A DNA stretch of 35,615 bases, from positions 1 through 35,615 of the forward strand of contig JAJXVG010000011.1 of NCBI GenBank assembly GCA_021782315.1. The letters are read 5' to 3'. The DNA is from Pseudomonadota bacterium. Lineage in GTDB: Bacteria; Pseudomonadota; Gammaproteobacteria; Burkholderiales; Rhodocyclaceae. A program made the translations under genes and the position numbers. The notes beneath the pieces were generated by a model. That model ran no database searches. It was not told the origin of the DNA and worked only from the letters and a program-made list of their open reading frames with translations. Below, piece by piece: positions 1 through 8,816 of this stretch (the first letter of the stretch is position 1; the number at the start of each line of letters is the position of its first letter).

Positions 1-383
1 TCGACAAGACGATGGCGCTGATCGAGGATGTCGGCTTCGACAGTTCCTTCTCCTTCATCTACAGCCCGCGCCCCGGCACGCCGGCCGTAGAGATGGAGGA
101 TTCGACCCCGGCCGAGGTCAAGTCGGCCCGTCTTTCGCGGCTGCAAAAGCGTATCGACGAGCAGGCACAGGTCATCAGCCAGGCCATGGTCGGCAGCGTT
201 CAGCGCGTGCTGGTCGAAGGCACATCCAGGAAGGATGCGCATGAACTGGCCGGGCGCACCGACAACAACCGGATTGTCAATTTCGCCGGCAATCCGCGCC
301 TGATCGACCGCTTCGTCGATCTCCGCATCACGTCCAGCCTGTCGCATAGCCTGAGGGGCGAAATTGTCATCCGAGAAGGCTAA
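1..383 (+). CDS. miaB: MiaB C-terminus (tRNA 2-methylthio-N6-isopentenyladenosine synthase), partial
   Basis: This is the last ~127 codons of a gene that begins before the window; the open frame starts at base 3. The translation ([15 protein letters not shown], then [11 protein letters not shown]) is the conserved end of the MiaB radical-SAM domain. A C-terminal TRAM-type RNA-binding region follows ([12 protein letters not shown], then [11 protein letters not shown]). MiaB is a radical-SAM [4Fe-4S] enzyme that adds a methylthio group to i6A37 of tRNAs reading UNN codons. The cluster-binding cysteines lie outside the window. The stop overlaps the proposed TTG start of phoH by 20 bases, so the genes are probably translationally coupled in a miaB-phoH-ybeY-corC-lnt operon, a common proteobacterial order. 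The family call is secure. Confidence 0.93.
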   Translation, partial: DKTMALIEDVGFDSSFSFIYSPRPGTPAVEMEDSTPAEVKSARLSRLQKRIDEQAQVISQAMVGSVQRVLVEGTSRKDAHELAGRTDNNRIVNFAGNPRLIDRFVDLRITSSLSHSLRGEIVIREG

Positions 384-1386
384 TACCATTAAATCAACGG
401 CTGGCACCAGGCCGGCGCCGAAGAGCAAGCCGGTCGCCGTCGCCCTGGCGCCGGTCGACAACGCCAGGCTGGCCAATCTGTGTGGCCCGCTCGACGAGAA
501 CATCCGCCAGATCGAAACCGGTTTCGATGTCGTCATCAAGCGCCGCAACGAGCGTTTCTCGATTGCCGGGGAAAAGGCCAGGCTGACCGCCGAGGCCATC
601 CAGTATTTCTACGCCATGGCCCACGAAACGCTGACCGTCGACGCCATCCAGCTCGGTCTGATCGAGTTGCTCAACGCCCCGGTGCGCCGGGTTTCGCGCA
701 AGGCCGAGGGCCCGGTCGACGGGCCGCAACTGATTACCCGCAAGAGCGAACTGCACGGCCGCACGCCGCGCCAGGTCGCCTACCTGAAGGCGATCCAGGA
801 ACACGACATCACCTTCGGCATCGGCCCGGCCGGCACCGGCAAGACCTATCTCGCCGTGGCCAGCGCCGTCGACGCTTTCGAGCGCGATCTGGTCGAACGC
901 ATCATCCTGACCCGGCCGGCGGTCGAAGCCGGCGAACGCCTCGGCTTCCTGCCCGGCGACCTGACGCAGAAGGTCGATCCCTACTTGCGCCCGCTGTACG
1001 ACGCCCTCTACGACCTGATGGGTCACGACCGGGTCAGCAAGCTGTTCGAAAAGAACGCCATCGAAATCGCGCCGCTCGCCTTCATGCGGGGGCGCACGCT
1101 GAATCACGCCTTCATCATTCTCGACGAGGCGCAGAACACGACGCCCGAGCAGATGAAGATGTTCCTGACCCGTATCGGCATCGGCGCCAAGGCCGTGGTT
1201 ACCGGCGACCTGACCCAGATCGACCTGCCCAAGGGGCACAAGAGCGGCCTGCGCGAAGCGCGCGAAATCCTGCAGGATGTACGCGGCCTGGCCTTTACCG
1301 AATTTCAGAAGGAAGACGTGGTGCGCCACCCGCTGGTCGCCCGCATCGTTGCCGCCTATGAATCCCACACCAAGCAAACGTCTTAA
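364..1386 (+). CDS. phoH: PhoH-like ATPase (YbeZ family)
   Basis: 340-aa P-loop ATPase of the PhoH/YbeZ family, a cytoplasmic NTPase that partners YbeY in RNA metabolism. Walker A is GPAGTGKT (about residues 154-161) and Walker B is FIILDEAQ (about 250-257), followed by [14 protein letters not shown] sensor-like stretch [12 protein letters not shown] comes later. The N-terminal ~120 residues form the usual KH-like segment. No ATG exists near the N-terminus in this frame. I chose TTG at 364 because GAGGGG (353-358) lies five bases upstream and the resulting length is typical. It overlaps miaB by 20 bases and ybeY by 29 bases. Despite the name, nothing here ties this copy to phosphate control. 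Function in ribosome or RNA quality control is inferred from the family. Confidence 0.93.
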   Translation: MSSEKANTIKSTAGTRPAPKSKPVAVALAPVDNARLANLCGPLDENIRQIETGFDVVIKRRNERFSIAGEKARLTAEAIQYFYAMAHETLTVDAIQLGLIELLNAPVRRVSRKAEGPVDGPQLITRKSELHGRTPRQVAYLKAIQEHDITFGIGPAGTGKTYLAVASAVDAFERDLVERIILTRPAVEAGERLGFLPGDLTQKVDPYLRPLYDALYDLMGHDRVSKLFEKNAIEIAPLAFMRGRTLNHAFIILDEAQNTTPEQMKMFLTRIGIGAKAVVTGDLTQIDLPKGHKSGLREAREILQDVRGLAFTEFQKEDVVRHPLVARIVAAYESHTKQTS

Positions 1387-1807
1387 TCTCTCCGTGCAAT
1401 ATGCCTGTAACCGCGAGGGCCTACCCTTGCGGGCGGATTTCGTGAAATGGGCGCGCGCCGCGCTGAGCGGCGGCGGCGAAGTGACCATCCGCCTGGTCGA
1501 TGCCGACGAAGGCCGGGCACTGAACGACGAATACCGGGGCAAGGACTATGCGACCAACGTATTGTCCTTTCCCTACGACACGGAACCGGTGGTGATGGGC
1601 GACCTGGTCATCTGCCCGAGCGTCGTCGCCCGCGAGGCGAACGAGCAGGGCAAGCCGCTGGCCGCCCATTACGCGCACCTGACGGTGCATGGTATGCTGC
1701 ATTTGCAGGGCTGGGATCACGAAAACGATCAGGATGCCCAGGCCATGGAAGACGAAGAAAGGGAGATTCTCGCCACGATGGGTTATGCAGACCCGTACGC
1801 GGTTTAA
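1358..1807 (+). CDS. ybeY: Endoribonuclease YbeY
   Basis: 149-aa YbeY, a single-strand endoribonuclease needed for 16S rRNA 3'-end maturation and late ribosome quality control. The zinc-binding signature [11 protein letters not shown] is complete, with His111, His115 and His121 as metal ligands. The frame is open further upstream, to 1277, but those codons lie inside phoH and do not resemble YbeY. The ATG at 1358 gives the normal length and an expected N-terminus ([14 protein letters not shown]). It overlaps the 3' end of phoH by 29 bases, so coupled translation is likely. YbeY and PhoH/YbeZ are commonly encoded together and are thought to act together. Confidence 0.94.
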   Translation: MNPTPSKRLNLSVQYACNREGLPLRADFVKWARAALSGGGEVTIRLVDADEGRALNDEYRGKDYATNVLSFPYDTEPVVMGDLVICPSVVAREANEQGKPLAAHYAHLTVHGMLHLQGWDHENDQDAQAMEDEEREILATMGYADPYAV

Positions 1808-1812
1808 ACATT

Positions 1813-2664
1813 ATGGACAGTGACAGTAAACCGGGTTTTATCGAACGACTGACCTCCCTGCTGCTGCGCGAACCCGAAGATCGCCAACAGCTGCTGGAAA
1901 TTTTGCACAGCGCCTACCAGCGCAACCTGATGGACGCCGATGCGCTGACCATCATCGAAGGCGCCCTGGCCGTTTCCGACACCCGCGTCACCGACGTGAT
2001 GATTCCGCGGGCCCAGATGGACGTCATCGACGTCGGCGATCCGCTGAGCGAAATCGTGGGCGTCGTCATCGAAGCAGCCCACTCGCGTTTCCCGGTGGTC
2101 GACGGCGATCGCGACAAGGTACTCGGCGTCCTCCTCGCCAAGGATCTGCTGCGCGTCCAGATCGAACCCGAATTCGATTTGCGCGACTGGCTGCGGCCGG
2201 CGGTGTTCATTCCCGAATCGAAGCGCCTCAACGTGCTGCTGCGCGAGTTCCGCGTCTCGCGCAACCACATGGCCATCGTCGTCAACGAATACGGCGGCGT
2301 GGCGGGCCTGGTCACCATCGAGGACGTACTGGAACAGATCGTCGGCGACATCGAGGACGAATACGACTTCGACGAGGCGCACGACAACATCCGCCTCGAC
2401 TCCACCGGCCGCTACCGTGTCAAGGCGCGGACCGAAATCGAGGATTTCAACCAGGCCTTTTCGACCCGCTTTTCCGACGAGGAATTCGACACCGTCGGCG
2501 GCCTGGTCCTTCGCCACCTCGGTCGCGTCCCGAAACGCAACGAAGTGATGGACATCGAAGGCGTCCGCATCCAGGTCCTGCGCGCCGACAGCCGCCGGCT
2601 GTACACCCTGCTGGTCACCCCGCCACCCAAGCCGCAAGCCGGTGCTGAAGATTTTACCGGCTAG
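1813..2664 (+). CDS. corC: CorC/YbeX family CBS-domain protein (Mg/Co homeostasis)
   Basis: 283-aa protein with a tandem CBS pair (about residues 55-185; landmarks VTDVMIPRAQMDVID, SRFPVVDGDRDKVLGVLLAKDLL, NHMAIVVNEYGGVAGLVTIEDVLEQIVGDIEDE) and a C-terminal CorC/HlyC transporter-associated domain (about 205-280). It has no transmembrane segments, so it is the soluble YbeX-type form. YbeX is linked to magnesium/cobalt homeostasis and ribosome metabolism and usually sits between ybeY and lnt, as here. The start is ATG at 1813, five bases after the ybeY stop; the same frame is open further upstream only as a shadow of ybeY. Unusually, the TAG stop (2662-2664) lies inside the left end of a short inverted-repeat element. 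Confidence 0.92.
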   Translation: MDSDSKPGFIERLTSLLLREPEDRQQLLEILHSAYQRNLMDADALTIIEGALAVSDTRVTDVMIPRAQMDVIDVGDPLSEIVGVVIEAAHSRFPVVDGDRDKVLGVLLAKDLLRVQIEPEFDLRDWLRPAVFIPESKRLNVLLREFRVSRNHMAIVVNEYGGVAGLVTIEDVLEQIVGDIEDEYDFDEAHDNIRLDSTGRYRVKARTEIEDFNQAFSTRFSDEEFDTVGGLVLRHLGRVPKRNEVMDIEGVRIQVLRADSRRLYTLLVTPPPKPQAGAEDFTG

Positions 2665-2827
2665 TGTAGTGTTGTACTCTTGATGGCACAGTCAAAACCG
2701 ATGGATTTTTGGTCAGGGCAAGGCGCAAACCACAGCGATACCCAGTGCTATCGCGAGAATTTGCAAGGCCGCCATGGCCGAAAAGACAAGGTTTTAAGTG
2801 CCTGAGAGCGTGCAACACTACACTAGC
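2660..2827. repeat. Short palindrome-ended element (MITE/REP-like), copy 1
   Basis: A perfect 15-bp inverted repeat bounds this 168-bp segment: GCTAGTGTAGTGTTG at 2660-2674 and its exact complement CAACACTACACTAGC at 2813-2827. The interior has no credible gene. CTAG occurs at both extreme edges and could be a palindromic target duplication. A related copy lies at 10668-10814: the first 28 bases of the left end match it at 24 positions, and all four differences are C/T. The left end holds the corC stop, and the right end holds the first codons of lnt. Small size, absence of a gene and terminal inverted repeats suggest a non-autonomous element mobilised in trans; that is inference. Confidence 0.72.
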
Positions 2828-4291
2828 AGACCGGCCGCCCGTTATGCCGCCTCCGCGCTGATCGGTGCGGCCGGCGTGCTGTGCTTCGCGCCCTTCGGCC
2901 TGTTCTGGCTGGCCCCGCTGGTCTGGTTCGGCCTCTTCCGACTGTTGTGCAGGGCCGAAAATACCCGGCAGGCGACGTTGACCGGCCTCGGCTTCGGCCT
3001 CGGCTTCTTCCTGACCGGCGTTTCATGGGTCTATGTCAGCCTCTCGGTTTTCGGCGGCATGCCCTGGTGGCTGGCCGGACCGGCCGCTTTCCTGTTCTGC
3101 GCGGTGATGGCCCTCTTTCCGACGGCGGCCGGCGCCGCCTTCAAACGCTGGCAGCCGCTTCAACCCTGGCGGCAGGCGCTCCTCTTCGCCGCCCTGGTGG
3201 CCGGCCTCGACTGGGTGAAAAGCTGGCTATTCACCGGCTTCCCCTGGCTCACCGTCGGTTACTCGCAAGCCGCCCCCAGCCCGCTGGCCGGTTTCGCCCC
3301 CATCCTCGGCGTACACGGCCTGTCGCTCCTGGTGGCCCTGGCCGGCGCCCTGCTCTGCCGCTGGCGCAGCGGCCTGGCCTTTGCCGCCCTGCTCGCCATC
3401 GCCGGATTCGGCCTGCGGCAGATTCCGTGGACGACACCGGCCGGCGACCCGATCGAGGTCGCGCTGGTTCAGGGCAATGTCCCGCAGGAGATGAAATTCA
3501 GGCCGGAAGTCTTTTTGCGAACCCTCGACCGCTATCGTCAACTGATGGCGGAAAACCCGGCGCAATTGACCATCCTGCCCGAAACCGCGCTACCGGCCTT
3601 CATCGACCAGATTCCCGCCGATTACCTCGACGAACTGAAGGCGCTGGCCAGGCGCCGGCACGGCGATCTCATCGTCGGCACCCTGACCGGCGACGGCGGG
3701 CGCTATTTCAACAGCGCCATCAGCCTCGGTTCCTCCCCGATGCAGGTCTATAGCAAAAGCCACCTGGTGCCATTCGGCGAATTCATCCCGGCCGGCTTCG
3801 CATGGTTCATGGCCTATGCCGACATTCCCATGTCGGCCTTCACACGCGGCCCCGAAACCCAGGCGCCGCTGGCTGTTGCCGGCCGGCAGGTGGCGGCCAA
3901 CATATGCTACGAAGACGTCTTCGGCGAAGAGATCATCCGCGCCCTGCCCCAGGCCGGGATTCTCGCCAACCTGTCCAACACCGCCTGGTTCGGTCACTCG
4001 CTGGCCCAGCCGCAACATCTGCAGATCGCCCAGATGCGTGCCGCCGAGACCGGCCGCCCGATGTTGCGCGCCACCAATACCGGGATGACCGCCATCATCG
4101 ACGCCCGGGGCGAGGTCAGCGCCGCCCTGCCCGCCTTCCAGACCGGCGTCTTGCGCGGCGCAGTGCGCGCCTACACCGGCATGACGCCCTACGCACGCTT
4201 CGGAAACTGGCCGGCCCTGGCCCTCATTGCCCTTTTCGTCCTTCTCGCCCTGACCGCCGATGGCCGCCGGGCAGGCGCCAATCGCCCGTAA
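2798..4291 (+). CDS. lnt: Apolipoprotein N-acyltransferase
   Basis: 497-aa integral inner-membrane enzyme that transfers a third acyl chain from phospholipid to the N-terminal cysteine of apolipoproteins, the last step of lipoprotein maturation. About six hydrophobic helices fill residues 15-215. The periplasmic nitrilase domain follows, with the complete triad Glu262 (LPETALP), Lys320 (YSKSHLVPFGEF) and Cys370 (ANICYEDVFGEE). A last helix lies near 470-490. The start is ambiguous: GTG at 2798 or GTG at 2810. Both fall in the right end of the short inverted-repeat element, whose terminal repeat encodes QHYTS ahead of the conserved RPAARYAAS. The insertion therefore seems to have replaced the original start and ribosome-binding site. 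Neither GTG has an obvious Shine-Dalgarno. Confidence 0.93.
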   Translation: MPESVQHYTSRPAARYAASALIGAAGVLCFAPFGLFWLAPLVWFGLFRLLCRAENTRQATLTGLGFGLGFFLTGVSWVYVSLSVFGGMPWWLAGPAAFLFCAVMALFPTAAGAAFKRWQPLQPWRQALLFAALVAGLDWVKSWLFTGFPWLTVGYSQAAPSPLAGFAPILGVHGLSLLVALAGALLCRWRSGLAFAALLAIAGFGLRQIPWTTPAGDPIEVALVQGNVPQEMKFRPEVFLRTLDRYRQLMAENPAQLTILPETALPAFIDQIPADYLDELKALARRRHGDLIVGTLTGDGGRYFNSAISLGSSPMQVYSKSHLVPFGEFIPAGFAWFMAYADIPMSAFTRGPETQAPLAVAGRQVAANICYEDVFGEEIIRALPQAGILANLSNTAWFGHSLAQPQHLQIAQMRAAETGRPMLRATNTGMTAIIDARGEVSAALPAFQTGVLRGAVRAYTGMTPYARFGNWPALALIALFVLLALTADGRRAGANRP

Positions 4292-4331
4292 GGCGCCGCA
4301 CGGAGCAGTCCTCGCCGCCTGACGCTTGCGG

Positions 4332-6473
4332 CTACATTTCGATGAATAGCTCCGACGCATCGGCGGTGGACTGGAAACCGGGCGGCTTGGCGAACAGCTG
4401 AAAATCCTCGAGGCACTTCTTCAGGCGCTCGGCCGTTCCCATGAGACCCTTCGACAACAGGGCAGCCTGTTGGGCGATGCCGGTATTCCGCTCCACCAGT
4501 TGCGCCACCGACTCCATGCTGGTCGCCACGGATTCGCCGGCATTGGCTTGTTGCAGTGCCGCGCTGGCGATGTGCTGGGCCATGCTGTCGACCGCCTGGC
4601 TGGATTCGGTAATCTCGTCCAGGTCGGCGATGCCATCACGCATCTGAACGACGCCGAGATCGACTTCCCGGACGGCCTGCGCCATGGAGGCGACCGCGCT
4701 TGCCGCAATGGCCTGGATATTGGCCACCAGACCGCTGATGTCGCGCGTGCTGGCCGCCGTATTTTCCGAGAGCTTGCGGACCTCGGAGGCGACGACCGCG
4801 AAACCCCGCCCCGCCTCGCCAGCCCGCGCCGCCTCGATGGCAGCATTCAAGGCCAGCAAATTGGTTTGCTCGGCAATCTCTCTGATGGCGCTCGTCACAT
4901 CGCCGATGCGCTGGATGCTCTGGCTGAGATCGCCGATGATCCCGCTTGCCTCGTTGACGGTAAGCACCACCTTTTCGTTGGCATCCAGGCTGCGGCAAAG
5001 GGTTGCGCTGCAGGTACCGACCAATAGTTTGGATGCCTGGGCATGATCCGCCGCCTGTTGCGCGCTGTCGGCGACTTCACGAACGGCCTGGCTGAATTCC
5101 TCGGTACTGACGGCAACGCCTTCCACCTCCTGCTGCTGGTGTTGCGACTGCATCGTCACCATGAACATCTGGGCATCGAGGTCGGCGCTGCTTTGCAGTA
5201 GCGCCCTGACCGCAGCCTGGATGTTGTCCAGCATGACCTTGATGTTGGTCTGCATGACGGCGAGCGACGAGTAGATTTCGCCGAACTCGTCCCGACGGGA
5301 AATATCGACCGGATCGTAGAGGATACCTTCGGAGATTCGCAGGAAATAGCGGGTGATGTCGCGCAGCGGCTGCATGATCGCCCGGAGCATGAAGAGGACG
5401 AAGAACATCACGAAAAGTACGCTGCCGACCAGGACGGCGACAAACAACTGTTTGCTTCGTTCGTAGGCGACCGCACTGCTGCCCTGGTGCCTGCCCCTGT
5501 CCTGCTGGATGTATTCACCCAGCAACCTGGCGCTGTTCCTGGCATCGTCGTAGCGCGGGGAAAGCGTCGATTCCGTCAAACTCGCGGCAAGTTCGTAATG
5601 ACCGGCCGCCAGCGCCTCCCGGGCGGGCAACAGGCCTTTTTCCACGTAGGCATTTTCGGCCGTCTTGAAAGCTTCGAGCAAGCGCGCCTCTTCCGGACCG
5701 GGTCGGCGCTGCGCCAGGACGCCACGCAGATCCTTGATGGCCGCGATCTGGTTCGTCACGGCATCGAGATGCAGTGAAAGGGGATGCACATGCAAGCCGG
5801 CCGAATCGCCCAGGGGATTGTGCATGATACCCAGGGCAACATGCCTGTAAGCTTCGTTCATCAAGGTCAATGTTTTTTCGAGGGCCAGGGCCGGCTCCGT
5901 CTGCTCCCGATAGGCCTCGTTCAGCGTCGACTGGCTTTCCCTGAGCACGCTGAAACCGATGAAACCGGAGGCAACGATCAGCAGCAACACGACCAGTGAA
6001 AAGGCGATCAGGCGAAATTTCAGGGACTTGAACGGATTGGCCACTTGCCCCGGTAGCGGCTTCCTCGTTTCGTTCAGACGCCGATACAGGGCCTCCGCCT
6101 CCGCCACCTGCTGCCGCGACGCCGCCCCCCGTACCGACATGTAAGCGACGATCCGGTCGTCCTTGGTGACCGGCACCACATTGGCCTCGACCCAGTAATA
6201 ATCGCCCGATTTGGCCCGGTTCTTGACCACCCCGCGCCAAGCCGCCCCTTTCTTGACCGTGGCCCACAGATCGTTGAATGCCTGAGGCGGCATATCCGGG
6301 TGCCGCACGATATTGTGACTGCTGCCGACCAGTTCCTCGCGCGAGTAACCGCTGACATTGACGAACTCGTCGTTGGCGTAGGTAATGACGCCTTTCAGGT
6401 CGGTTTTGGAGACCAGCAAACGCTCCGGTGGCAGCAGAATCTCGGTCTCTGTGACGGGTAGATTGGTTTTCAT
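4332..6473 (-). CDS. PAS-domain methyl-accepting chemotaxis protein (Aer-like)
   Basis: 713-aa chemoreceptor. An N-terminal cytoplasmic PAS domain (about residues 20-115; landmarks [41 protein letters not shown]) resembles the Aer FAD-binding PAS. A transmembrane helix follows at about 154-176, then a ~170-residue segment that is probably periplasmic, and a second helix near 348-370 with a HAMP-like stretch. The signalling tip is canonical ([21 protein letters not shown]). It should signal to CheA/CheW, perhaps sensing redox or energy state. The C-terminus lacks an NWETF-type CheR tether. Unlike E. coli Aer, it has two membrane spans around an extra sensory segment, so it may read two inputs. 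Convergent with lnt. No chemotaxis genes are adjacent. Confidence 0.9.
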   Translation of the reverse strand: MKTNLPVTETEILLPPERLLVSKTDLKGVITYANDEFVNVSGYSREELVGSSHNIVRHPDMPPQAFNDLWATVKKGAAWRGVVKNRAKSGDYYWVEANVVPVTKDDRIVAYMSVRGAASRQQVAEAEALYRRLNETRKPLPGQVANPFKSLKFRLIAFSLVVLLLIVASGFIGFSVLRESQSTLNEAYREQTEPALALEKTLTLMNEAYRHVALGIMHNPLGDSAGLHVHPLSLHLDAVTNQIAAIKDLRGVLAQRRPGPEEARLLEAFKTAENAYVEKGLLPAREALAAGHYELAASLTESTLSPRYDDARNSARLLGEYIQQDRGRHQGSSAVAYERSKQLFVAVLVGSVLFVMFFVLFMLRAIMQPLRDITRYFLRISEGILYDPVDISRRDEFGEIYSSLAVMQTNIKVMLDNIQAAVRALLQSSADLDAQMFMVTMQSQHQQQEVEGVAVSTEEFSQAVREVADSAQQAADHAQASKLLVGTCSATLCRSLDANEKVVLTVNEASGIIGDLSQSIQRIGDVTSAIREIAEQTNLLALNAAIEAARAGEAGRGFAVVASEVRKLSENTAASTRDISGLVANIQAIAASAVASMAQAVREVDLGVVQMRDGIADLDEITESSQAVDSMAQHIASAALQQANAGESVATSMESVAQLVERNTGIAQQAALLSKGLMGTAERLKKCLEDFQLFAKPPGFQSTADASELFIEM

Positions 6474-6573
6474 GGCTATCCGGCGAATGAGCGTGTCCGA
6501 TCAAGGGCGAAAATATACTACGCTTTCGGCATAAGGCGGCGGCAACACCGCCTTGCACCCTGCTTCTTCCGGA

Positions 6574-6606
6574 AAACGGCTCCCCGGTCTCTCCGAGACG
6601 CCGTTT
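6574..6606 (-). terminator. Hairpin downstream of the MBL-fold gene
   Basis: AAACGGC (6574-6580) pairs with GCCGTTT (6600-6606), and an inner stem GTCTC/GAGAC (6587-6591/6595-6599) closes a TCC loop. It lies just past the stop of the minus-strand gene ending at 6617. A run of T is weak, so termination is plausible rather than proven. Confidence 0.45.
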
Positions 6607-6616
6607 GAAGCCCCCC

Positions 6617-7564
6617 CTACCGGCCGCGATGATCCAGCCAATAGGTCAGCCCCTGCGCATTCAGTTCCAGATCGGTAGCGAGAATATCGAGAATGCGTTC
6701 CTCGGGCAAGGCGCAACCATGGGCGCGAAGTTCGGACAGGATGTAGGCGGTCAGTTCATCCCTGGTCGCGGCATGGCGTTTGTCGCCGTCGCCGCCATGA
6801 GCCTCGGCAATGGCGACATGGCGGTCGAGGCGGCGATGCAGATCGGCCGCCCGAGCCGGCAGGTCGACGACCTGGGCGTAGTGCGTCAGGTACATCGCCC
6901 GTGGCGTGAAGCTCATCAGGCGGTCGATCGAGGCATGCATGTCGACCGGGTCGAACTGGGTCGGACTGGTCGTCGGTTGAATGAACTGGCGTCCCTCGAC
7001 ATCGAATTCGCGATAGGAAAGCCCGAACATGTCGCCGGTGAAGATGGCGCCGGCCTTGCGGTCGACGATGCAGATGTGGTGCCTGGCATGGCCCGGCGTA
7101 TCGATCATCAGCAGATCGCGGCCGCCGAGCCGTAAAGTCAGGCCGTCGTGGGCGTCGACGATGCGCTCGGCGGGGATGGGCAGGATATCGCCATACACGG
7201 TATCGACGTATTCCTTGCCGTAGACGGCCGTGACCCCGGCCACCAGCCGCGACGGCTCGGCCATGTGGCGCGAACCGCGCGGATGCACGACCAGCTTGGC
7301 ACCGGGAAATTCGCGCATGAGGGCACCGGCGCCGCCGGCGTGATCGAGGTGAATGTGGGTGAGGACGATGTAATCGACCGCATCGCGGCCCAGGCCAAGC
7401 CTGTCGAGCGCGGCGACGACATTGGGCAGGGAATCGTTGCTGCCGGTGTCGACAAAAGCGACGCGGCCGTCGTCGACGATCATGTGAATTGCCGCCAGGA
7501 TGGGGCGAACATAGCCCGCGTCGAATGCGATGATGCCGTTGCCGTAGTCTCTCCAGTCGAACAT
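6617..7564 (-). CDS. Metallo-beta-lactamase-fold hydrolase
   Basis: ~315-aa MBL-fold protein. The metal motif H-I-H-L-D-H is complete (His72, His74, Asp76 and His77, counted from the upstream ATG). Later ligands are visible in DTPGHARHH, FTGDMFG and YLTHYAQV. The first strands (MIVDDGRVAFVDTGSND) are typical of the glyoxalase II-like and lactonase-like branch. The substrate cannot be told from sequence. Two starts are possible: ATG at 7570 and ATG at 7564. I chose 7564 because GGAGG (7574-7578) is nine bases away; it is only three from the other. A good promoter lies just upstream. No signal peptide. Monocistronic. Confidence 0.85.
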   Translation of the reverse strand: MFDWRDYGNGIIAFDAGYVRPILAAIHMIVDDGRVAFVDTGSNDSLPNVVAALDRLGLGRDAVDYIVLTHIHLDHAGGAGALMREFPGAKLVVHPRGSRHMAEPSRLVAGVTAVYGKEYVDTVYGDILPIPAERIVDAHDGLTLRLGGRDLLMIDTPGHARHHICIVDRKAGAIFTGDMFGLSYREFDVEGRQFIQPTTSPTQFDPVDMHASIDRLMSFTPRAMYLTHYAQVVDLPARAADLHRRLDRHVAIAEAHGGDGDKRHAATRDELTAYILSELRAHGCALPEERILDILATDLELNAQGLTYWLDHRGR

Positions 7565-7593
7565 CCCCATACTCCTCCGTATTGACGTCGGCG

Positions 7594-7622
7594 ATTATAC
7601 TGGTGGCCAGGCAATTTGACAG
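7594..7622 (-). promoter_or_regulatory. Sigma-70-type promoter for the MBL-fold gene
   Basis: On the minus strand a perfect -10 TATAAT (7599-7594) is preceded, 17 bases upstream, by CTGTCA (7622-7617), which matches four of six positions of TTGACA. Predicted transcription start is near 7587, giving a short leader that contains GGAGG. Confidence 0.5.
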
Positions 7623-7807
7623 CGTCGGCCGACGCTTCCTTGCCCGACCGCGGCCAGCTTACACCCCATGAACGCCAGCATCCATCGGCGCCGCGCGATT
7701 CCGTCCGCGAACGACACAAAGCATGCGCGCCGGGATTTTCCGGCAAGCCCGGCAGCCCCGAGGATGCATCCCGTGAGCGCAGCCCAGTCGCCACTTTCCC
7801 GGCCGGA

Positions 7808-7836
7808 TTGCCCGCCGATAACTCAAATGACATAAT
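7808..7836 (+). promoter_or_regulatory. Candidate promoter for the 269-aa membrane protein
   Basis: TTGCCC (7808-7813), a 17-base spacer and CATAAT (7831-7836) lie 37 bases before the start codon at 7873. The spacing is ideal and the -10 is five of six. The remaining ~170 bases between the divergent genes (7623-7807) are GC-rich and show nothing else recognisable. Confidence 0.45.
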
Positions 7837-7872
7837 CAACCGGGTTCAAGTGAGCTGTTCCAAGGGGGAAAC

Positions 7873-8682
7873 ATGGGCATTCCGTTAATCAAGACAGTCA
7901 TCGACTCTTACCGCTTCGCCATCCAGAACCTGGGCGGAATTTTCTTTCTCGGCCTGCCCTTCATCGTCGCCCAGGGGTTTCTAATGTGGTCAGCAGGTGA
8001 ACTCCTTTTTACAACGGATGCAAACTGGCAATACAGGATCATCGTCGACTATATTCTGATGATACTGCTGGTCCCTGTTGCCATGTCGGTTCACCGCGCC
8101 ATCATTCTGGACGAGAACTACGACACCGAGTTCTGGGCCAATTTGCTATCGCTGCGCAGCCTGAAATTCCTGGCGCTCTTGCTGATTCCGTCGATCATGG
8201 CGGACGCGGCAAGTTTCGCCTTCAAAACGCTGGCCCCGCAACTCTCCATCCTGAACCCGTCGATTCTATTTTCGATGGTTTCGATGTTTATCGTCTTCGT
8301 CCTTGCCTGTTGCTATGTCGGCGTTCGACTGAGCGTGGCATTGCCGTTGATTGCGATTGAAGCAAGCCAGCCGATCAAAGGGGCTCTTCTGGCAACGAAA
8401 AACCACTTCTGGAAACTTTTCCTGCTGACATTCCTGAGCGTCCTGCCCCCCATGGCCTGCATCTTCCTGATAACTTACGCAACCATGATGTCTGAACAAA
8501 TCAACTGGGGCCTACAGTCCGGGTTTCCAAACTGGCTGATCGCATTCACCATACTGTTGAACGTAATCGCTGTCATTAGCGTGGCCATCATGGCGGCGAC
8601 TATTTCCTATTTCATGAAATATCGAAGGGAGCAGGATCCATCCATCGCGGCTGCGACGGAAGCGGAGCGGCAATTCTCATAG
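7873..8682 (+). CDS. Multi-pass membrane protein of unknown function
   Basis: 269-aa hydrophobic protein with about six predicted membrane helices: near residues 22-40 (GGIFFLGLPFIVAQGFLMW), 58-75 (DYILMILLVPVAMSV), 99-118, 135-160 (MVSMFIVFVLACCYVGVRL), 185-210 (LFLLTFLSVLPPMACIFLITYA) and 225-255. The cytoplasmic tail is short and charged. The layout resembles uncharacterised YciC/DUF-type membrane proteins, but I do not recognise a named family. AAGGGGG lies four bases before the ATG at 7873, and a plausible promoter is upstream. Codon use is slightly more AT-rich than its neighbours, which may be only the hydrophobic content. No operon partner is evident; the next gene begins 134 bases later. 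Confidence 0.75.
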   Translation: MGIPLIKTVIDSYRFAIQNLGGIFFLGLPFIVAQGFLMWSAGELLFTTDANWQYRIIVDYILMILLVPVAMSVHRAIILDENYDTEFWANLLSLRSLKFLALLLIPSIMADAASFAFKTLAPQLSILNPSILFSMVSMFIVFVLACCYVGVRLSVALPLIAIEASQPIKGALLATKNHFWKLFLLTFLSVLPPMACIFLITYATMMSEQINWGLQSGFPNWLIAFTILLNVIAVISVAIMAATISYFMKYRREQDPSIAAATEAERQFS

Positions 8683-8816
8683 AACAGCGAGGTCAAGCAA
8701 GGAAAAACATCGCGGCGCAGGGTAAGATTACCCGGCGCAGGCCATGCCAGACGGGCCGGGAGACCTGCGACGCGCGTCAACCTGCCGGCAAGGCCCGTCC
8801 CATTCTGAAATTCACC

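Noticed and set aside
364-1386. phoH as part of the phosphate story
   Set aside because: It is the YbeZ-type gene of the ybeY operon, with no Pho box; the name alone is not evidence.
6500-6535. Sigma-28 promoter for the chemoreceptor
   Set aside because: GCCGAAAG resembles the -10 box, but no TAAA -35 lies at the right distance.
8720-8733. Terminator GGGTAA/TTACCC after the membrane protein gene
   Set aside because: The loop is too tight and there is no T-run; noted only as a palindrome.
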